Positions 43,835 through 52,060 of a stretch of 64,000 nucleotides of DNA are shown piece by piece. The notes beneath the pieces were generated by a model that did not search any database, was not told the origin of the DNA, and worked only from the letters and a program-made list of their open reading frames with translations. Every line of letters begins with the position of its first letter. Positions within the stretch are counted from its first letter, which is position 1. The DNA is taken from contig JAKOPT010000029.1 in the NCBI GenBank assembly GCA_029778715.1, positions 1 through 64,000 on the forward strand, written 5' to 3'. The position numbers were made by a program, and so were the translations under genes. This DNA is from Actinomycetes bacterium (GTDB taxonomy: Bacteria > Actinomycetota > Actinomycetes > Actinomycetales > Dermatophilaceae).

Positions 43835-43996
43835 GTGTCCAAACTCCCGTTGATCCTCACCGCGCTGGCGATGGTCGCCCTCATCGTCGGCGTGGACGTG
43901 CTGTTCTTCCGCGACCACTTCTGGCCGCGCCTCATGGTCAACGTCGGCATCGTCCTGGTCTTCGGCGCCTTCACGCTCCGGTTCCTGCGCCACTGA
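43835..43996 (+). CDS. Small two-segment membrane protein
   Basis: 53 residues from GTG 43835, preceded by GAGGGAG at a good distance. Two hydrophobic segments (LPLILTALAMVALIVGVDVLFF and LMVNVGIVLVFGAFTLRFL) are joined by RDHFWPR. Short proteins of this type are common in actinobacteria, and their function is unknown. It may be co-transcribed with nothing else, since the next gene is on the other strand. I call it real because of the ribosome-binding site and the clean membrane pattern. Confidence 0.75.
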   Translation: MSKLPLILTALAMVALIVGVDVLFFRDHFWPRLMVNVGIVLVFGAFTLRFLRH

Positions 43997-44097
43997 CCCC
44001 CTGCCAGCGGCGCAACGCACAAGCCGTACTCCCGGACAACCCTCGTTCCCGTCAATCGCCCGGCCACGTATGCCGACCGGCCCCGTATGCCGCCCGG

Positions 44098-44958
44098 TCA
44101 GGGTTGCCGCGTCGCCGCGGCCGAGCCCGGAGTGGGCCAGTAACGACAGATCAACGCCTGTTGCACAAGGGTCCACAGGTTGTTCAGGCACCAGTAGGCC
44201 AGTAGGCCGGCCGGCACGACCGCCGCGCCGATCAGCAGGCCAACAGCCGAGAGCGCCGGCAGCCACCCCTGGACCGCGGCCATGGCACCGGCCACCTGCT
44301 CGCCGGCGCCGACCCCAGTACCAGCTGCCCCGGCGCTGGCCACCCCAGCCGCGCCAGTCGACATCGCCGGCGTGTTCGGCAGCACGAACCACTTCTGCGT
44401 CACGTACGTCAGCCCCGCCGCAAGGACCGCCAGCCCCACAAAGAGGACCAGGCCCGGCAGGCTCGCGCCCAACCCCGTCACCCGGTCGGTCAACCGCAAC
44501 CCGACGATCGTCGCGGATGTCGCCGACGCGACCAGCCCGGCCGTCAGGGCCCCCACCGGATGCCCGGCGGACACCTCGGCGATGACCCGATACAGCGCCA
44601 GGAACAGCGGGAACTGCAACAGCATCGGCGCGAGCGACCACGACGACACCCCGTGCTCGGCGAGGATGGCGCGCTGTTCGCGACGCAGGCGGGACAGGCT
44701 CTCCAGGTCGCGGCGGCCGGCATACCGACGCTGGAGGGCGGTGAGGGCCGGCATCGCGCGAGCCCGGGCGTGCGCCGACCGGACGCCATGGACCACGAGC
44801 GGCAGCATCGCCCCCCGAACGACGACCACGAGCCCGGCCAGGGCGAGCACCCAGGCGAGGGGCGACCCGGGCGCCAGCCCAAGAGCGGCGAGCAGGTCGT
44901 GGGCGCCGGCGAGGACGACGGTGAGCAGGGACACGAGCGGGGACAACAACGCAGACAT
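44098..44958 (-). CDS. YidC/Oxa1 family membrane protein insertase
   Basis: 286 residues from ATG 44958. Family segments: the first large loop LPLVVHGVRSAHARARAMPALTALQRRYAGRRDLESLSRLRREQRAILAEHGVS (the cytoplasmic helical hairpin), then LAPMLLQFPLFLALYRVI, YVTQKWFVLPN, and the last segments PAGLLAYWCLNNLWTLVQQALI. An Ala/Gly-rich insert lies near residues 200-220. It is more divergent than the housekeeping YidC beside rnpA, so it is probably a second, specialised insertase. The DUF-type membrane gene at 45037 is upstream, 79 bp away. Confidence 0.88.
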   Translation of the reverse strand: MSALLSPLVSLLTVVLAGAHDLLAALGLAPGSPLAWVLALAGLVVVVRGAMLPLVVHGVRSAHARARAMPALTALQRRYAGRRDLESLSRLRREQRAILAEHGVSSWSLAPMLLQFPLFLALYRVIAEVSAGHPVGALTAGLVASATSATIVGLRLTDRVTGLGASLPGLVLFVGLAVLAAGLTYVTQKWFVLPNTPAMSTGAAGVASAGAAGTGVGAGEQVAGAMAAVQGWLPALSAVGLLIGAAVVPAGLLAYWCLNNLWTLVQQALICRYWPTPGSAAATRQP

Positions 44959-45036
44959 GAGGGCTCCTGGGCGCCGCGAGCGCGCGGCATACGTCAAAAG
45001 AGGTGGGGGGCAAGCGAATCCGGCGGCGCGCCGGAT

Positions 45037-45357
45037 TCAGACGATCCCGCGCCCAGGAGCCCGCGGCTGGCGGGGGCGACGCGGCGGTCGGGCGGCACAC
45101 CAGTGCGCCGTGGTCGCCCAGGCGTCGATCCCCCGGTGGGCGTATGCCGCCCGCACCCGCACCGCGACCAGCATCGGTCGCGCCCGGGTCGCCCCGACGG
45201 TCGCCGCCGCCGCCACGAGCGCAACCCCAGCCCAGAGCGTGAGGGGCGCGCCCGGCATACCGGGGAGAACTGGGGTAAGGAGAAGGAGGGCCGCGACCAG
45301 CGCCAGGAAGGCACGATCCCGCAGGCGCACAGCGTGCTCGAACGCCAACTGACTCAT
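45037..45357 (-). CDS. Small membrane protein upstream of the YidC paralogue
   Basis: 106 residues, ATG 45357. Two adjacent hydrophobic stretches (RAFLALVAALLLLTPVLPGM and PLTLWAGVALVAAAATVGA), then AYAHRGIDAWATTAHWCAARPPRRPRQPRAPG. It resembles the small DUF6412-type proteins found beside YidC-like genes in actinobacteria, by memory of that context rather than by search. Function unknown; a role with the insertase is inferred from the neighbourhood. Confidence 0.7.
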   Translation of the reverse strand: MSQLAFEHAVRLRDRAFLALVAALLLLTPVLPGMPGAPLTLWAGVALVAAAATVGATRARPMLVAVRVRAAYAHRGIDAWATTAHWCAARPPRRPRQPRAPGRGIV

Positions 45358-45427
45358 CGCCGCCTCCTTCAGCCCTCAGTATGCCGCCCGCCCCGGTCCG
45401 TGGGCACCGCGAGCGGGTGCATCGCAA

Positions 45428-45488
45428 GTCGAAAGTACGCGACTCGCCGCGTGCGCACCGCCGAGACGGCGAGTCTCGTACTTTCGAC
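45428..45488. repeat. Hairpin element, family A (copy 3)
   Basis: GTCGAAAGTACGCGACTCGC... forms a 22-bp stem with one mismatch around a 17-nt loop. It lies between the upstream regions of the divergent DUF-type membrane gene and the vapBC operon, so it is not a terminator for either. The arms are the same as at 61187 and 62493. Confidence 0.88.
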
Positions 45489-45528
45489 CCGTCGACTCGA
45501 CCAAGGGCTGCCTCGCCCCACTGATGGC

Positions 45529-45559
45529 GCATCATGATGCAAGTCCCTGATGCTAAGAT
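45529..45559 (+). promoter_or_regulatory. Candidate vapBC operator and promoter
   Basis: The palindrome GCATCATGATGC (45529-45540) is followed by a -10-like TAAGAT (45554-45559) only 5 bp before the vapB ATG. The transcript would be leaderless or nearly so. GATGC half-sites recur at 45549 and 45557. Autorepression by VapB is the usual mode in this family. Confidence 0.45.
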
Positions 45560-45564
45560 GCGCT

Positions 45565-45819
45565 ATGCGCACCACGATCACAGTCGACGATGATCTGCTT
45601 CGCGAGGCGCGCCACCACGCCCTGCGCGAAGGCCGCACCCTGGGCCAGGTCGTCGAGGACTCGCTGCGGGTGTTCCTGGCGCGGCGGGACTCCGCACCCG
45701 CGGCCCTCCACCTGCCCACCTACGGCGGCAGTGGCCTGCGCCCCGGTGTCGATCTCGAGGACAAGGACGCCCTGGCCGCGCTCCTCGACGAGGAAGACGG
45801 CACCGGTGTTCATCCTTGA
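45565..45819 (+). CDS. vapB: VapB-type antitoxin
   Basis: 84 residues from ATG 45565 (MRTTITVDDDLLREARHHALREGRTLGQVVEDSLRVFL), a ribbon-helix-helix of the MetJ/Arc type. The acidic C-terminal tail (GVDLEDKDALAALLDEEDG) should bind the toxin. The start is placed at the third in-frame-looking Met because the upstream codons fall inside the putative -10 region. It overlaps the toxin by 14 bp. Confidence 0.9.
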   Translation: MRTTITVDDDLLREARHHALREGRTLGQVVEDSLRVFLARRDSAPAALHLPTYGGSGLRPGVDLEDKDALAALLDEEDGTGVHP

Positions 45820-46363
45820 CGTCAACACGTTCATCTACGCTCACCGGCCCGAGAGTCCCCGGTTCGCCGAGCACCGCGCGTGGCTGGAGGCGGCGCTGAC
45901 GGGGACCGAGCCGATCGGCGTGAGCGAACTCGTGCTGTCGGCGTTCCTGCGGATCGTGACCAACCACCGCGTCTTTCGGGAACCCACTCCGCCGACTGTG
46001 GCCCTGGATTTCTGTGCGGCCGTGCTCAATGCGCCGGCTGCGCTCCCCGTGCGACCCGGACCACGCCATTGGTCGATCTTCGATCGGCTGTGCCGCGAGG
46101 TCGACGCCCGCGGCAACGTCGTGCCGGACGCCTATCACGCGGCCCTCGCGATCGAGCACGGCGCGACCTGGATCAGCAGTGACCGTGGCTTTGCCCGATT
46201 CCCGGGCCTTCGGTGGGCACTGCCCTTGACGGTTGATGTCACGCCCGCCGGAGGGCCGGATCGGAGCGCTCAGACCGGAGCGCCTGCCGAGCCGCCCTCC
46301 GGCGGGGCCGACACCCCGAACACCCCGAACACCACTGACGCCACCCACGCCCACGCCGACTAG
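45806..46363 (+). CDS. vapC: VapC-type PIN-domain toxin
   Basis: 185 residues from GTG 45806. PIN acidic residues are complete: FILDVNTFIYAHRP (Asp), GVSELVLSAFLRIVTN (Glu), NVVPDAYHAALAIEHGATWISSDRGFARFPGLRW (Asp residues). The C-terminal 45 residues (PAGGPDRSAQTGAPAEPPSGGADTPNTPN...) are a Pro/Thr-rich low-complexity tail not needed for the fold. It is paralogous to 3939-4433, with the same subgroup signature. Its TAG stop is shared in the CTAG of 46360-46363 with the convergent glycosyltransferase stop. Confidence 0.9.
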   Translation: MFILDVNTFIYAHRPESPRFAEHRAWLEAALTGTEPIGVSELVLSAFLRIVTNHRVFREPTPPTVALDFCAAVLNAPAALPVRPGPRHWSIFDRLCREVDARGNVVPDAYHAALAIEHGATWISSDRGFARFPGLRWALPLTVDVTPAGGPDRSAQTGAPAEPPSGGADTPNTPNTTDATHAHAD

Positions 46364-47700
46364 GACACCAAGCCCGCGAGCAGGTGCCGCGCCACCGCGC
46401 CCACCGAGTCTTCGGTCGCCATCTCGGCAGCCACCGCCCGGGCCGCCTCGCGCATTGCGGGAGTTCGCGCCTGGGCGACCGCCGCCCGCACGTCGGCCGG
46501 CGTGAGGGAGCGCCGGTCGAGCGGGATCGATGCCATCCCCCGAGCCCGAAGCCGCGCCGCCCAGAACGGCTGATCCGCGGCGAACGGCATCGGCACCGAG
46601 GCAATCCCGGCCCGCGCCACCGCATGGGTCGTCCCCGCCCCGCAGTGGTGCACCGCGAACGCGCATCGCGGAAGCAGCCACCCGTGCGGGATGGGCTCGA
46701 TGAGCCGCACCGTCTCGGGCAGGTCACCCAGCGCGCCGGCATCGAGCCCGCTCCACCCTGTCGCGATCACGGCCCGCCGCCCGTCCAGCCCGGCGATCAG
46801 GGTGCGGAGCAGCGGCGCCAGGTCCGCGCTCGCCATACTCCCGAATCCGACGTATGCCGGGGGCTCACCGGCGGCGAGAAAGTCACGGAGCGCGGTCGGC
46901 GGCTCCCACGCCGGTTCGTCCGGGATGTGCCAGGCGCCGGTGACCGCCACCGTCGCGGGCCAGTCGTTCGGGCGGGGCACGAGCGCGGGCGAGAAGCCGT
47001 AGAGGATGGGCAGGTCGAGCCAACGGACCCGCGGCGCTCCCAACCCTCGGGCCCGACGCGCCCGCACCGTCGGCGAACGGAACGCCCACCAGGTGAGCCG
47101 TGCGGCGACGTGGTGGCTGGCGGGGTTGAGCAGGGGGATCGAGCGTTGTGTGACCGCGACCGGGCTGGGGAACTCCCGCGTCGGCGTCATCGGGAACGCT
47201 CCGGCCACCCCTACGCGCACCCCGGCTAGTTCGGCCGCGGCGACCGCGGCATACATGGCGAGCCCGCTCCCGAGGATCAGGTCGGCCCGGAAGCCACGGG
47301 CGGCGTGAGCCAGGGTGTCGATCCAGGGGCCCGTGTGCGTGCTCGCCATGCGGTGGAAGAACCGCAGCCCGGACAGGCCCCCGTCGGCGCGGTCGAGGGC
47401 AGCACGCAGCCCGCCGTGCGGCGCGAAGTGGGCCCGGAAATCGCCGGGCAACTCCCGCCACGGCACCTCCAGCCGGGCCGCCAGGTCCTCGCCGCCTCGA
47501 TCGCTGCACGCCGCCACCTCATGGCCGGCCGCCCGCAGCCCCGCGGCCAAGGCAAGGTAGGGCCGGGTGTCCCCCTCGGACCCGAACGCCCCGATGACCA
47601 GCCGCAGCCGACGACCCGACGCGGGGTTCACGGCAGTGGGGTATGCCGCGCCGGCGCCCGCCACCGCGCCCGCAACCGGTCTCGGCACCGCGCCCGCCAC
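46360..47700 (-). CDS. UGT-type (GT1/GT28) glycosyltransferase
   Basis: Up to 446 residues from 47700; GTG 47631 (VNPASGRRLRLVIGAFGSEGDTRPYLALAAGL) is the better supported start because the first 23 residues are low-complexity Ala/Gly/Val. Sugar-donor motif: VHHCGAGTTHAVARAGIASVPMPFAADQPFWAARL. YVGFGSM marks the start of the C-terminal domain. The enzyme transfers a sugar from a nucleotide to a lipid, antibiotic or small molecule; acceptor unknown. It is next to an alpha/beta hydrolase on the same strand, which does not identify a pathway. Confidence 0.88.
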   Translation of the reverse strand: MAGAVPRPVAGAVAGAGAAYPTAVNPASGRRLRLVIGAFGSEGDTRPYLALAAGLRAAGHEVAACSDRGGEDLAARLEVPWRELPGDFRAHFAPHGGLRAALDRADGGLSGLRFFHRMASTHTGPWIDTLAHAARGFRADLILGSGLAMYAAVAAAELAGVRVGVAGAFPMTPTREFPSPVAVTQRSIPLLNPASHHVAARLTWWAFRSPTVRARRARGLGAPRVRWLDLPILYGFSPALVPRPNDWPATVAVTGAWHIPDEPAWEPPTALRDFLAAGEPPAYVGFGSMASADLAPLLRTLIAGLDGRRAVIATGWSGLDAGALGDLPETVRLIEPIPHGWLLPRCAFAVHHCGAGTTHAVARAGIASVPMPFAADQPFWAARLRARGMASIPLDRRSLTPADVRAAVAQARTPAMREAARAVAAEMATEDSVGAVARHLLAGLVS

Positions 47701-47750
47701 CGGCCCGGGGACCGGTCACACAGCGGGCGGCGAGGACGCGGCATACGGAC

Positions 47751-48587
47751 TCAGCCCTCCCGGCCCTCGACCAGGAAGTCCCCGACGATCCGGGCGAACT
47801 CCTCGGCGTGCTCGATCTGGGTCCAGTGCCCACACCGCCCGAACAGATGCGCCTGCGCGTCATCGATCCAGTTGAGCAGGGTCAGGCTCGTCTGGAGCGG
47901 GATGACCTGGTCGTCGCGGCCGTGGATGATGAGCGTGCGGTGCGGCAGGGCCCGGATGGCGGCCTCGGGGTGCGCCATCGCATCGACCCAACGCTGCCGG
48001 GGCGCGGGGAACATCGCCGCGAACTTCTCCTGCACCCCGGGCCGGATGGAGGCGGCATACCGGGCCCGGACGAGGTCGTCGGTGATGAGCGAGGCGTCGT
48101 AGGCGAACGTATGCCGCAGCAGGTCACCCATCGTCGCCTCGGACGGCTCATACCCCCAGACGGCGTCCAGGCCGGCGGTGATCTCGAAGGGGACCCCGAC
48201 CGCGCCCATGAGGACCATCCGGTCGACGCGCTCGGGGTGGGAGATCGCCAGGGCGAGGGCCATCGAGCCGCCGAACGAGTTGCCGACGACGCTGACGCGG
48301 GGCAGGTCGAGGGCGTCGAGGAGGTCGACGAGTTGGGTGAGCCAACGGTCGAGGCCGTAGGTGATGTCGTCGGGCACCTGCGTGAAGCCGAACCCGGCGA
48401 AATCCGGCGCGATGAGCCGCATCCGCGGGGCGAGGCGCTCGAACTGGAGCCGCCAGTTGGCCCACGCCGAGACCCCAGGTCCCGAGCCGTGGAGCATGAG
48501 GACCGGGGTACCCGCGCCGACGTCGTGGTAGTTGGTGACCAGGTCCCCGGTGGTGACGAGGTGGCCGATTTCGGGGTTCGCGCTCAT
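47751..48587 (-). CDS. Alpha/beta hydrolase of the meta-cleavage-product (BphD/HsaD/XylF) type
   Basis: 278 residues from ATG 48587, with GAAAGG upstream. Oxyanion-hole motif MLHGSGPGVSAWANW, nucleophile elbow VGNSFGGSMAL, acid HGRDDQVIP, and His in FGRCGHWTQIEHAEEF. HGSGPG with the Asn before the Ser is typical of C-C bond hydrolases that cleave aromatic or steroid ring-fission products. No ring-cleavage genes are nearby, so the substrate is open. Two 32-bp palindromes lie 108-200 bp upstream. Confidence 0.9.
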   Translation of the reverse strand: MSANPEIGHLVTTGDLVTNYHDVGAGTPVLMLHGSGPGVSAWANWRLQFERLAPRMRLIAPDFAGFGFTQVPDDITYGLDRWLTQLVDLLDALDLPRVSVVGNSFGGSMALALAISHPERVDRMVLMGAVGVPFEITAGLDAVWGYEPSEATMGDLLRHTFAYDASLITDDLVRARYAASIRPGVQEKFAAMFPAPRQRWVDAMAHPEAAIRALPHRTLIIHGRDDQVIPLQTSLTLLNWIDDAQAHLFGRCGHWTQIEHAEEFARIVGDFLVEGREG

Positions 48588-48694
48588 GCCTTTCAGTGTG
48601 TCCTGGGGACGGTATGCCGCGCACCGCCCGTTCCGCACCCACCCCCCACCGCCCCTTCGCACGCTCGGATGGCCCGGTTGCCCGAACCCGCCCC

Positions 48695-48787
48695 GTTAAC
48701 AATCGACCAATAGGTGGCTTGTGTACACCCGCCAGAGCACCGCCTCGCCCGCCCCGTAAACAATCGACCAATAGGTGGCTTGTGTAC
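48695..48787. repeat. Two copies of the 32-bp palindrome family (locus 3)
   Basis: Copies at 48695-48726 (GTTAACAATCGACCAATAGG...) and 48756-48787 (GTAAACAATCGACC...), both ending GGCTTGTGTAC and spaced 61 bp. They lie upstream of the minus-strand hydrolase and downstream of nothing obvious on the plus strand. The 61-bp spacing is not a multiple of three, so this locus is non-coding. Confidence 0.9.
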
Positions 48788-48958
48788 AAGCGCCCAGCGA
48801 CCCCCTGAGCGGCCCCACCTCCACAGCACCCCAAGCACACCCGCGAGCCATGGCGTTACCCCATCCCTCCCGCCTGGGGTCATGGTCACCCTGGGAAGTC
48901 ATGAGCCACCAGCGCCCGCGTCAACTCAACTCAAATCAGCGAGACCCGCGCCAGCCCC
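48788..48958. other. Intergenic remainder before nuoA end
   Basis: About 170 bp with no recognisable gene or hairpin. It separates the hydrolase promoter region from the end of the minus-strand nuoA. Confidence 0.4.
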
Positions 48959-49318
48959 TCAGGTCCAACGCAGCAGGCCGCGCCGCGCGGCATGGAGCAG
49001 CCCGACGACGACGATGCCGACGAACACCCCGATCTCGACAAGGGCCCGCACGCCGAGCCCAGGTGAACGCGCCACCAACGCCCAAGGGAACAGATAGACC
49101 GCGTCGACAGCGAACACGACATAAAGGAAGGCGAACGCGACATACCGGATCTGGCTCTGCGCCCACCCCTCGCCCACCGGGTCCACGCCCGACTCGTAGG
49201 TGGTGGCCTTCGCCACTGTGGGGGCTCGGGGGGCAAACAGGCGCCGGGCCACCATCGCCGCGGTCACCAGCAGGACCCCGGCGAGCACAACCGCAGCCGC
49301 CACGGCATACCCGCTCAT
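48959..49318 (-). CDS. nuoA: NADH-quinone oxidoreductase subunit A (stand-alone copy)
   Basis: 119 residues from ATG 49318. Three membrane segments, with the diagnostic loop ATTYESGVDPVGEGWAQSQIRYVAFAFLYVVFAVDAVYLFPWA; the conserved Glu and Asp are present. NuoA is a small membrane subunit near the quinone channel of complex I. Here it is not next to other nuo genes, while nuoN lies at the other end of the window (63622-64000), some 14 kb away. It may be a displaced sole copy or a paralogue used in a modified complex. Confidence 0.88.
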   Translation of the reverse strand: MSGYAVAAAVVLAGVLLVTAAMVARRLFAPRAPTVAKATTYESGVDPVGEGWAQSQIRYVAFAFLYVVFAVDAVYLFPWALVARSPGLGVRALVEIGVFVGIVVVGLLHAARRGLLRWT

Positions 49319-49357
49319 GGCCGTGAGCATAGCGCCGGGCCCGCCACCTCGCCTCGA

Positions 49358-49918
49358 CTACGCGAGGTGACAGGCGCCGTAAATGGTGGCCACGGTGTTG
49401 ACCCCGGTGCCGACGGACAGTTCGGCGCCCTCGGCGTCATAGACCGACATCTGGTGGTCGCCCGGACGGTCCAGGAGGACGTGCTCGTCCCCGAACCCAT
49501 GTTTGGCCGCCACCTCCTTGACGGCCGACCAGGCCCGGGCCCAGTCGGCATCCGGTATGCCGCCATACGCGCCGCCGCTGTCGGCCAACGCGATCGACGC
49601 CCCGGGGACGCGGTCGAAGGGAGTCTTGCACCCGGTCTCACTGTCGATGACCGGTTCCGTCGTCCGCCAGCGCAACCCGGGCGTCACCGCACTCAGGGCG
49701 GCGCGCACCTCGGTGAGCAGCGCGAGGTAGTCGGCGCGGGCCTGCGCGGACCGGCGCCGCTGCTCCAAGACACCACCCGAGCCCCCCGGGGAGGCGCTCG
49801 AGGCCGCTGGGGTGGCGTTGCCGTTCGAGGGGTTGGTCACTGGGGTTCCTCCACATCCGGTCAAGGCCAGGGTGAGGGCAGCGGCAAGAGCCGCCACCCC
49901 TCTCGAAATCGCCGTCAT
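49358..49918 (-). CDS. Lipoprotein linked to the DUF1023 protein
   Basis: 186 residues from ATG 49918, which overlaps the upstream stop (ATGA). Signal peptide with lipobox LTGC (Cys near residue 22). A Ser/Pro/Asn-rich linker follows, then a domain with QRRRSAQARADYLALLTEVRAALSAVTPGLRW and a Cys pair (ETGCKTPFD, GACHLA). It resembles small LppA-like actinobacterial lipoproteins. Gene coupling suggests it works with, or protects against, the DUF1023 hydrolase. That role is inferred. Confidence 0.8.
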   Translation of the reverse strand: MTAISRGVAALAAALTLALTGCGGTPVTNPSNGNATPAASSASPGGSGGVLEQRRRSAQARADYLALLTEVRAALSAVTPGLRWRTTEPVIDSETGCKTPFDRVPGASIALADSGGAYGGIPDADWARAWSAVKEVAAKHGFGDEHVLLDRPGDHQMSVYDAEGAELSVGTGVNTVATIYGACHLA

Positions 49919-51636
49919 TTCAACCACTCCGGATACCAGTCCTGCGCGCTGATCGGGTCGGTCAACCCCACATTCTTGCCGTGAACAGCGCTGTCCGGGT
50001 GCCCGCCGACGACCTGCGCCATCGAGTACTGACTGGTCGACCCATCCTTGAGGTAGTCCAGGTGCCCGATGATGCCCTCCCAGGCGCGGCCGTCCGGAGT
50101 CGTGGCCGCTCCCGTTTGCAGATGCTGCATGCCCTTCATGCCGGTGGGATCGGCCCCGAATGCGGCCAGGTCACCCACCCCATCCCATTTCGCCTCGGCG
50201 TAGTAGGCCGCCCCCGAGCGGATCGCCAGGGTGTCCAGGCTGCTCGTGCCCAGTCCGGGGGAACCGAAGAAGATCGCGCGGTCGACGTCGACACCGGCTT
50301 GTTGGAGGGCGTAGCCGGTCGTGGTCGACCCGTAGGAGTGTCCGAGTGCGGTCAGATCCGGGTCGGTGGGCCGGGCGGCATTGATGCCGCGGTAGAAGTT
50401 CGCCAAGGATGCCCCGCCGGCCTCGGCGGCTCCACTGGAAGCCACCGAGTTGGAAGTGAAGATCGTGCTCCACTGGGGCGCTTGGTACCCCAGCCAGGTG
50501 ACGGTCGCGACCGTGCCCTGCTCGCCGCGCCGGAACAACTCGCCCTCGGTGCGCAGCTTCAGCGCCGCCATGTCACTGTCGTAGCCACCCATCCCCGCCA
50601 CCGTCGACGTCAGCCCGGGGGTGAACACGGCAACGTGGTCGGCATGGTCCACATCGCCGTTGGCGACGATCGCCTGGGTGCGTTCGGTCGTGAAGTCGAG
50701 CCCGAGGAGGGCGTGCGCGCCTGGGCGGGCCAGGATCGCGCCGAGGGTGGCGATCGACTCCCGTTCCTCCTTGAGGTCCTCGTATTCGGCCTTGACCTGC
50801 AGGTAGTTGCCGTAGATGAACCTGCCGTTCTCGTCATGGCAGAAGCGCTCCAGGATGGCCCAGCGCTCGTCCACGTGAGCGCGGCGCCGATCGAGGAGCA
50901 ACCGGTTGGCGCGGTCGCGCGCCGCGAACTCCACCCCGTCACGGTTGCCGATCCACTCCGGGTGTGCCCCGATGACCTCCTCGCGCTCGTCGGCCGACAA
51001 ACTCGCCCACCAGGCGGCATTCTCCGCCGGGCTGCCGTGCCCGGGAGGCGGCAGCACGCTGTGCCGACCCATCGCTTCACCCGAGGCGGCGGCCGCGCCC
51101 AGCGAGCCGTCACCGCCCTTGATGGTGCCGGCGAGGATCTTGGCCAGGACGGCGCCGAGGTCGGCATCCACATCAGCGGCCTTGCGGAGGGCGGCCTCGA
51201 CCCGAAGGGCGCACTCCCCGAGTCGGTCCTGCCGCTCCTGCTGGATGAGCAGCCAGTCGTGGGTGTTCGACAGGCACATCTGCGGACGCAGGTCACGCAC
51301 CGTGCCGTCCGCGTCGATCGCGAATTCCCCGGCATGCGCATGGTCGAGCGCTGTCCGGACCGCCGATTCCACTCCGCGCACCCCGTCGGCGGCGTCCCTC
51401 ACCGCTGTGTATGCCGCGCTCACTTGCGCCACGAGGTCTCGCAGCTCACCCGTGAGGCGCCGCAGGGAGACCGAGGCATTGTCGGCCGCATCCCCGCTCC
51501 AGCCCTTGGGGGTGGCCATCCCGTCGAGGTCACCGGCGCGGTCGGTGCAGGCGTTGCGGGCCGCGCGCAACGCAGCCTCGGCCGAGTCCAAGGCCGCGGG
51601 GTGCCACTGCAGGATGTCGCCCCAGGTCAGCGGCAT
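49915..51636 (-). CDS. DUF1023 alpha/beta hydrolase with WXG100-like N-terminus
   Basis: 573 residues from ATG 51636. Residues 1-120 are helical with MPLTWGDILQWHPAALDSAEAALRAARN and GWSGDAADNASVSLRRLTGELRDLVAQVSAAYTAV, the WxG-type pattern of type VII secretion substrates. The C-terminal half is a DUF1023 serine hydrolase (VAVFTPGLTSTVAGM, DLTALGHSYGSTTTGYAL with nucleophile Ser, GSPGLGTSSLD, GHLDYL). It was probably exported and active on an envelope or competitor target. It starts 5 bp after the EspC-like gene and ends in overlap with a lipoprotein gene. Confidence 0.85.
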   Translation of the reverse strand: MPLTWGDILQWHPAALDSAEAALRAARNACTDRAGDLDGMATPKGWSGDAADNASVSLRRLTGELRDLVAQVSAAYTAVRDAADGVRGVESAVRTALDHAHAGEFAIDADGTVRDLRPQMCLSNTHDWLLIQQERQDRLGECALRVEAALRKAADVDADLGAVLAKILAGTIKGGDGSLGAAAASGEAMGRHSVLPPPGHGSPAENAAWWASLSADEREEVIGAHPEWIGNRDGVEFAARDRANRLLLDRRRAHVDERWAILERFCHDENGRFIYGNYLQVKAEYEDLKEERESIATLGAILARPGAHALLGLDFTTERTQAIVANGDVDHADHVAVFTPGLTSTVAGMGGYDSDMAALKLRTEGELFRRGEQGTVATVTWLGYQAPQWSTIFTSNSVASSGAAEAGGASLANFYRGINAARPTDPDLTALGHSYGSTTTGYALQQAGVDVDRAIFFGSPGLGTSSLDTLAIRSGAAYYAEAKWDGVGDLAAFGADPTGMKGMQHLQTGAATTPDGRAWEGIIGHLDYLKDGSTSQYSMAQVVGGHPDSAVHGKNVGLTDPISAQDWYPEWLK

Positions 51637-51640
51637 ACGA

Positions 51641-52060
51641 TCACTCCGGCACCGGGCCGAGGCGCAGGTATTTCGAGGGCGCGGCCGGCACGCTGGTGGG
51701 CGCCTGGGCAACCACGAGCGGCCCCTTGGTGCGGGCACCCGCCGGACGCACCGGGAGCGAAGGGGCGGTGTTGGGCGGCGAGGCAAAGGCGGCCGCGGCC
51801 AAGCGATCGTCGTGGGCGTACTGCGCCGCGTTGCCCTCCAACGTGCCGGCGTACTGTCGAGCCGCCCCGACCCAGTCCGTGACGCGTCGCTCGAGGACAC
51901 CCGCCACCTCGGAGATGGCGGCGGCACTGCCCGAGTGCGGGATGGCTCCCCCGGCCGCCCGCAGCACATCCCCCGGATGGATGGTCGCGACCTGGTCACC
52001 GGCCGCCCGCGCCGCTGCTGCCGCAGCGCGCAGGGCACCGATTTCGACCTCGTAGGTCAT
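51641..52060 (-). CDS. EspC-like (T7SS target) small protein
   Basis: 139 residues from ATG 52060. Two helices with YEVEIGALRAAAAAARAAGDQVATI and SEVAGVLERRVTDWVGAARQYAGTLEGNAAQYAHDDRLAAAAF fit the ESX/EspC-type secretion-target family. A Pro/Ala-rich tail follows. Small partners of this type usually pair with, or pilot, the following large substrate. The DUF1023 gene begins 5 bp downstream. No type VII secretion ATPase is in the window. Confidence 0.78.
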   Translation of the reverse strand: MTYEVEIGALRAAAAAARAAGDQVATIHPGDVLRAAGGAIPHSGSAAAISEVAGVLERRVTDWVGAARQYAGTLEGNAAQYAHDDRLAAAAFASPPNTAPSLPVRPAGARTKGPLVVAQAPTSVPAAPSKYLRLGPVPE

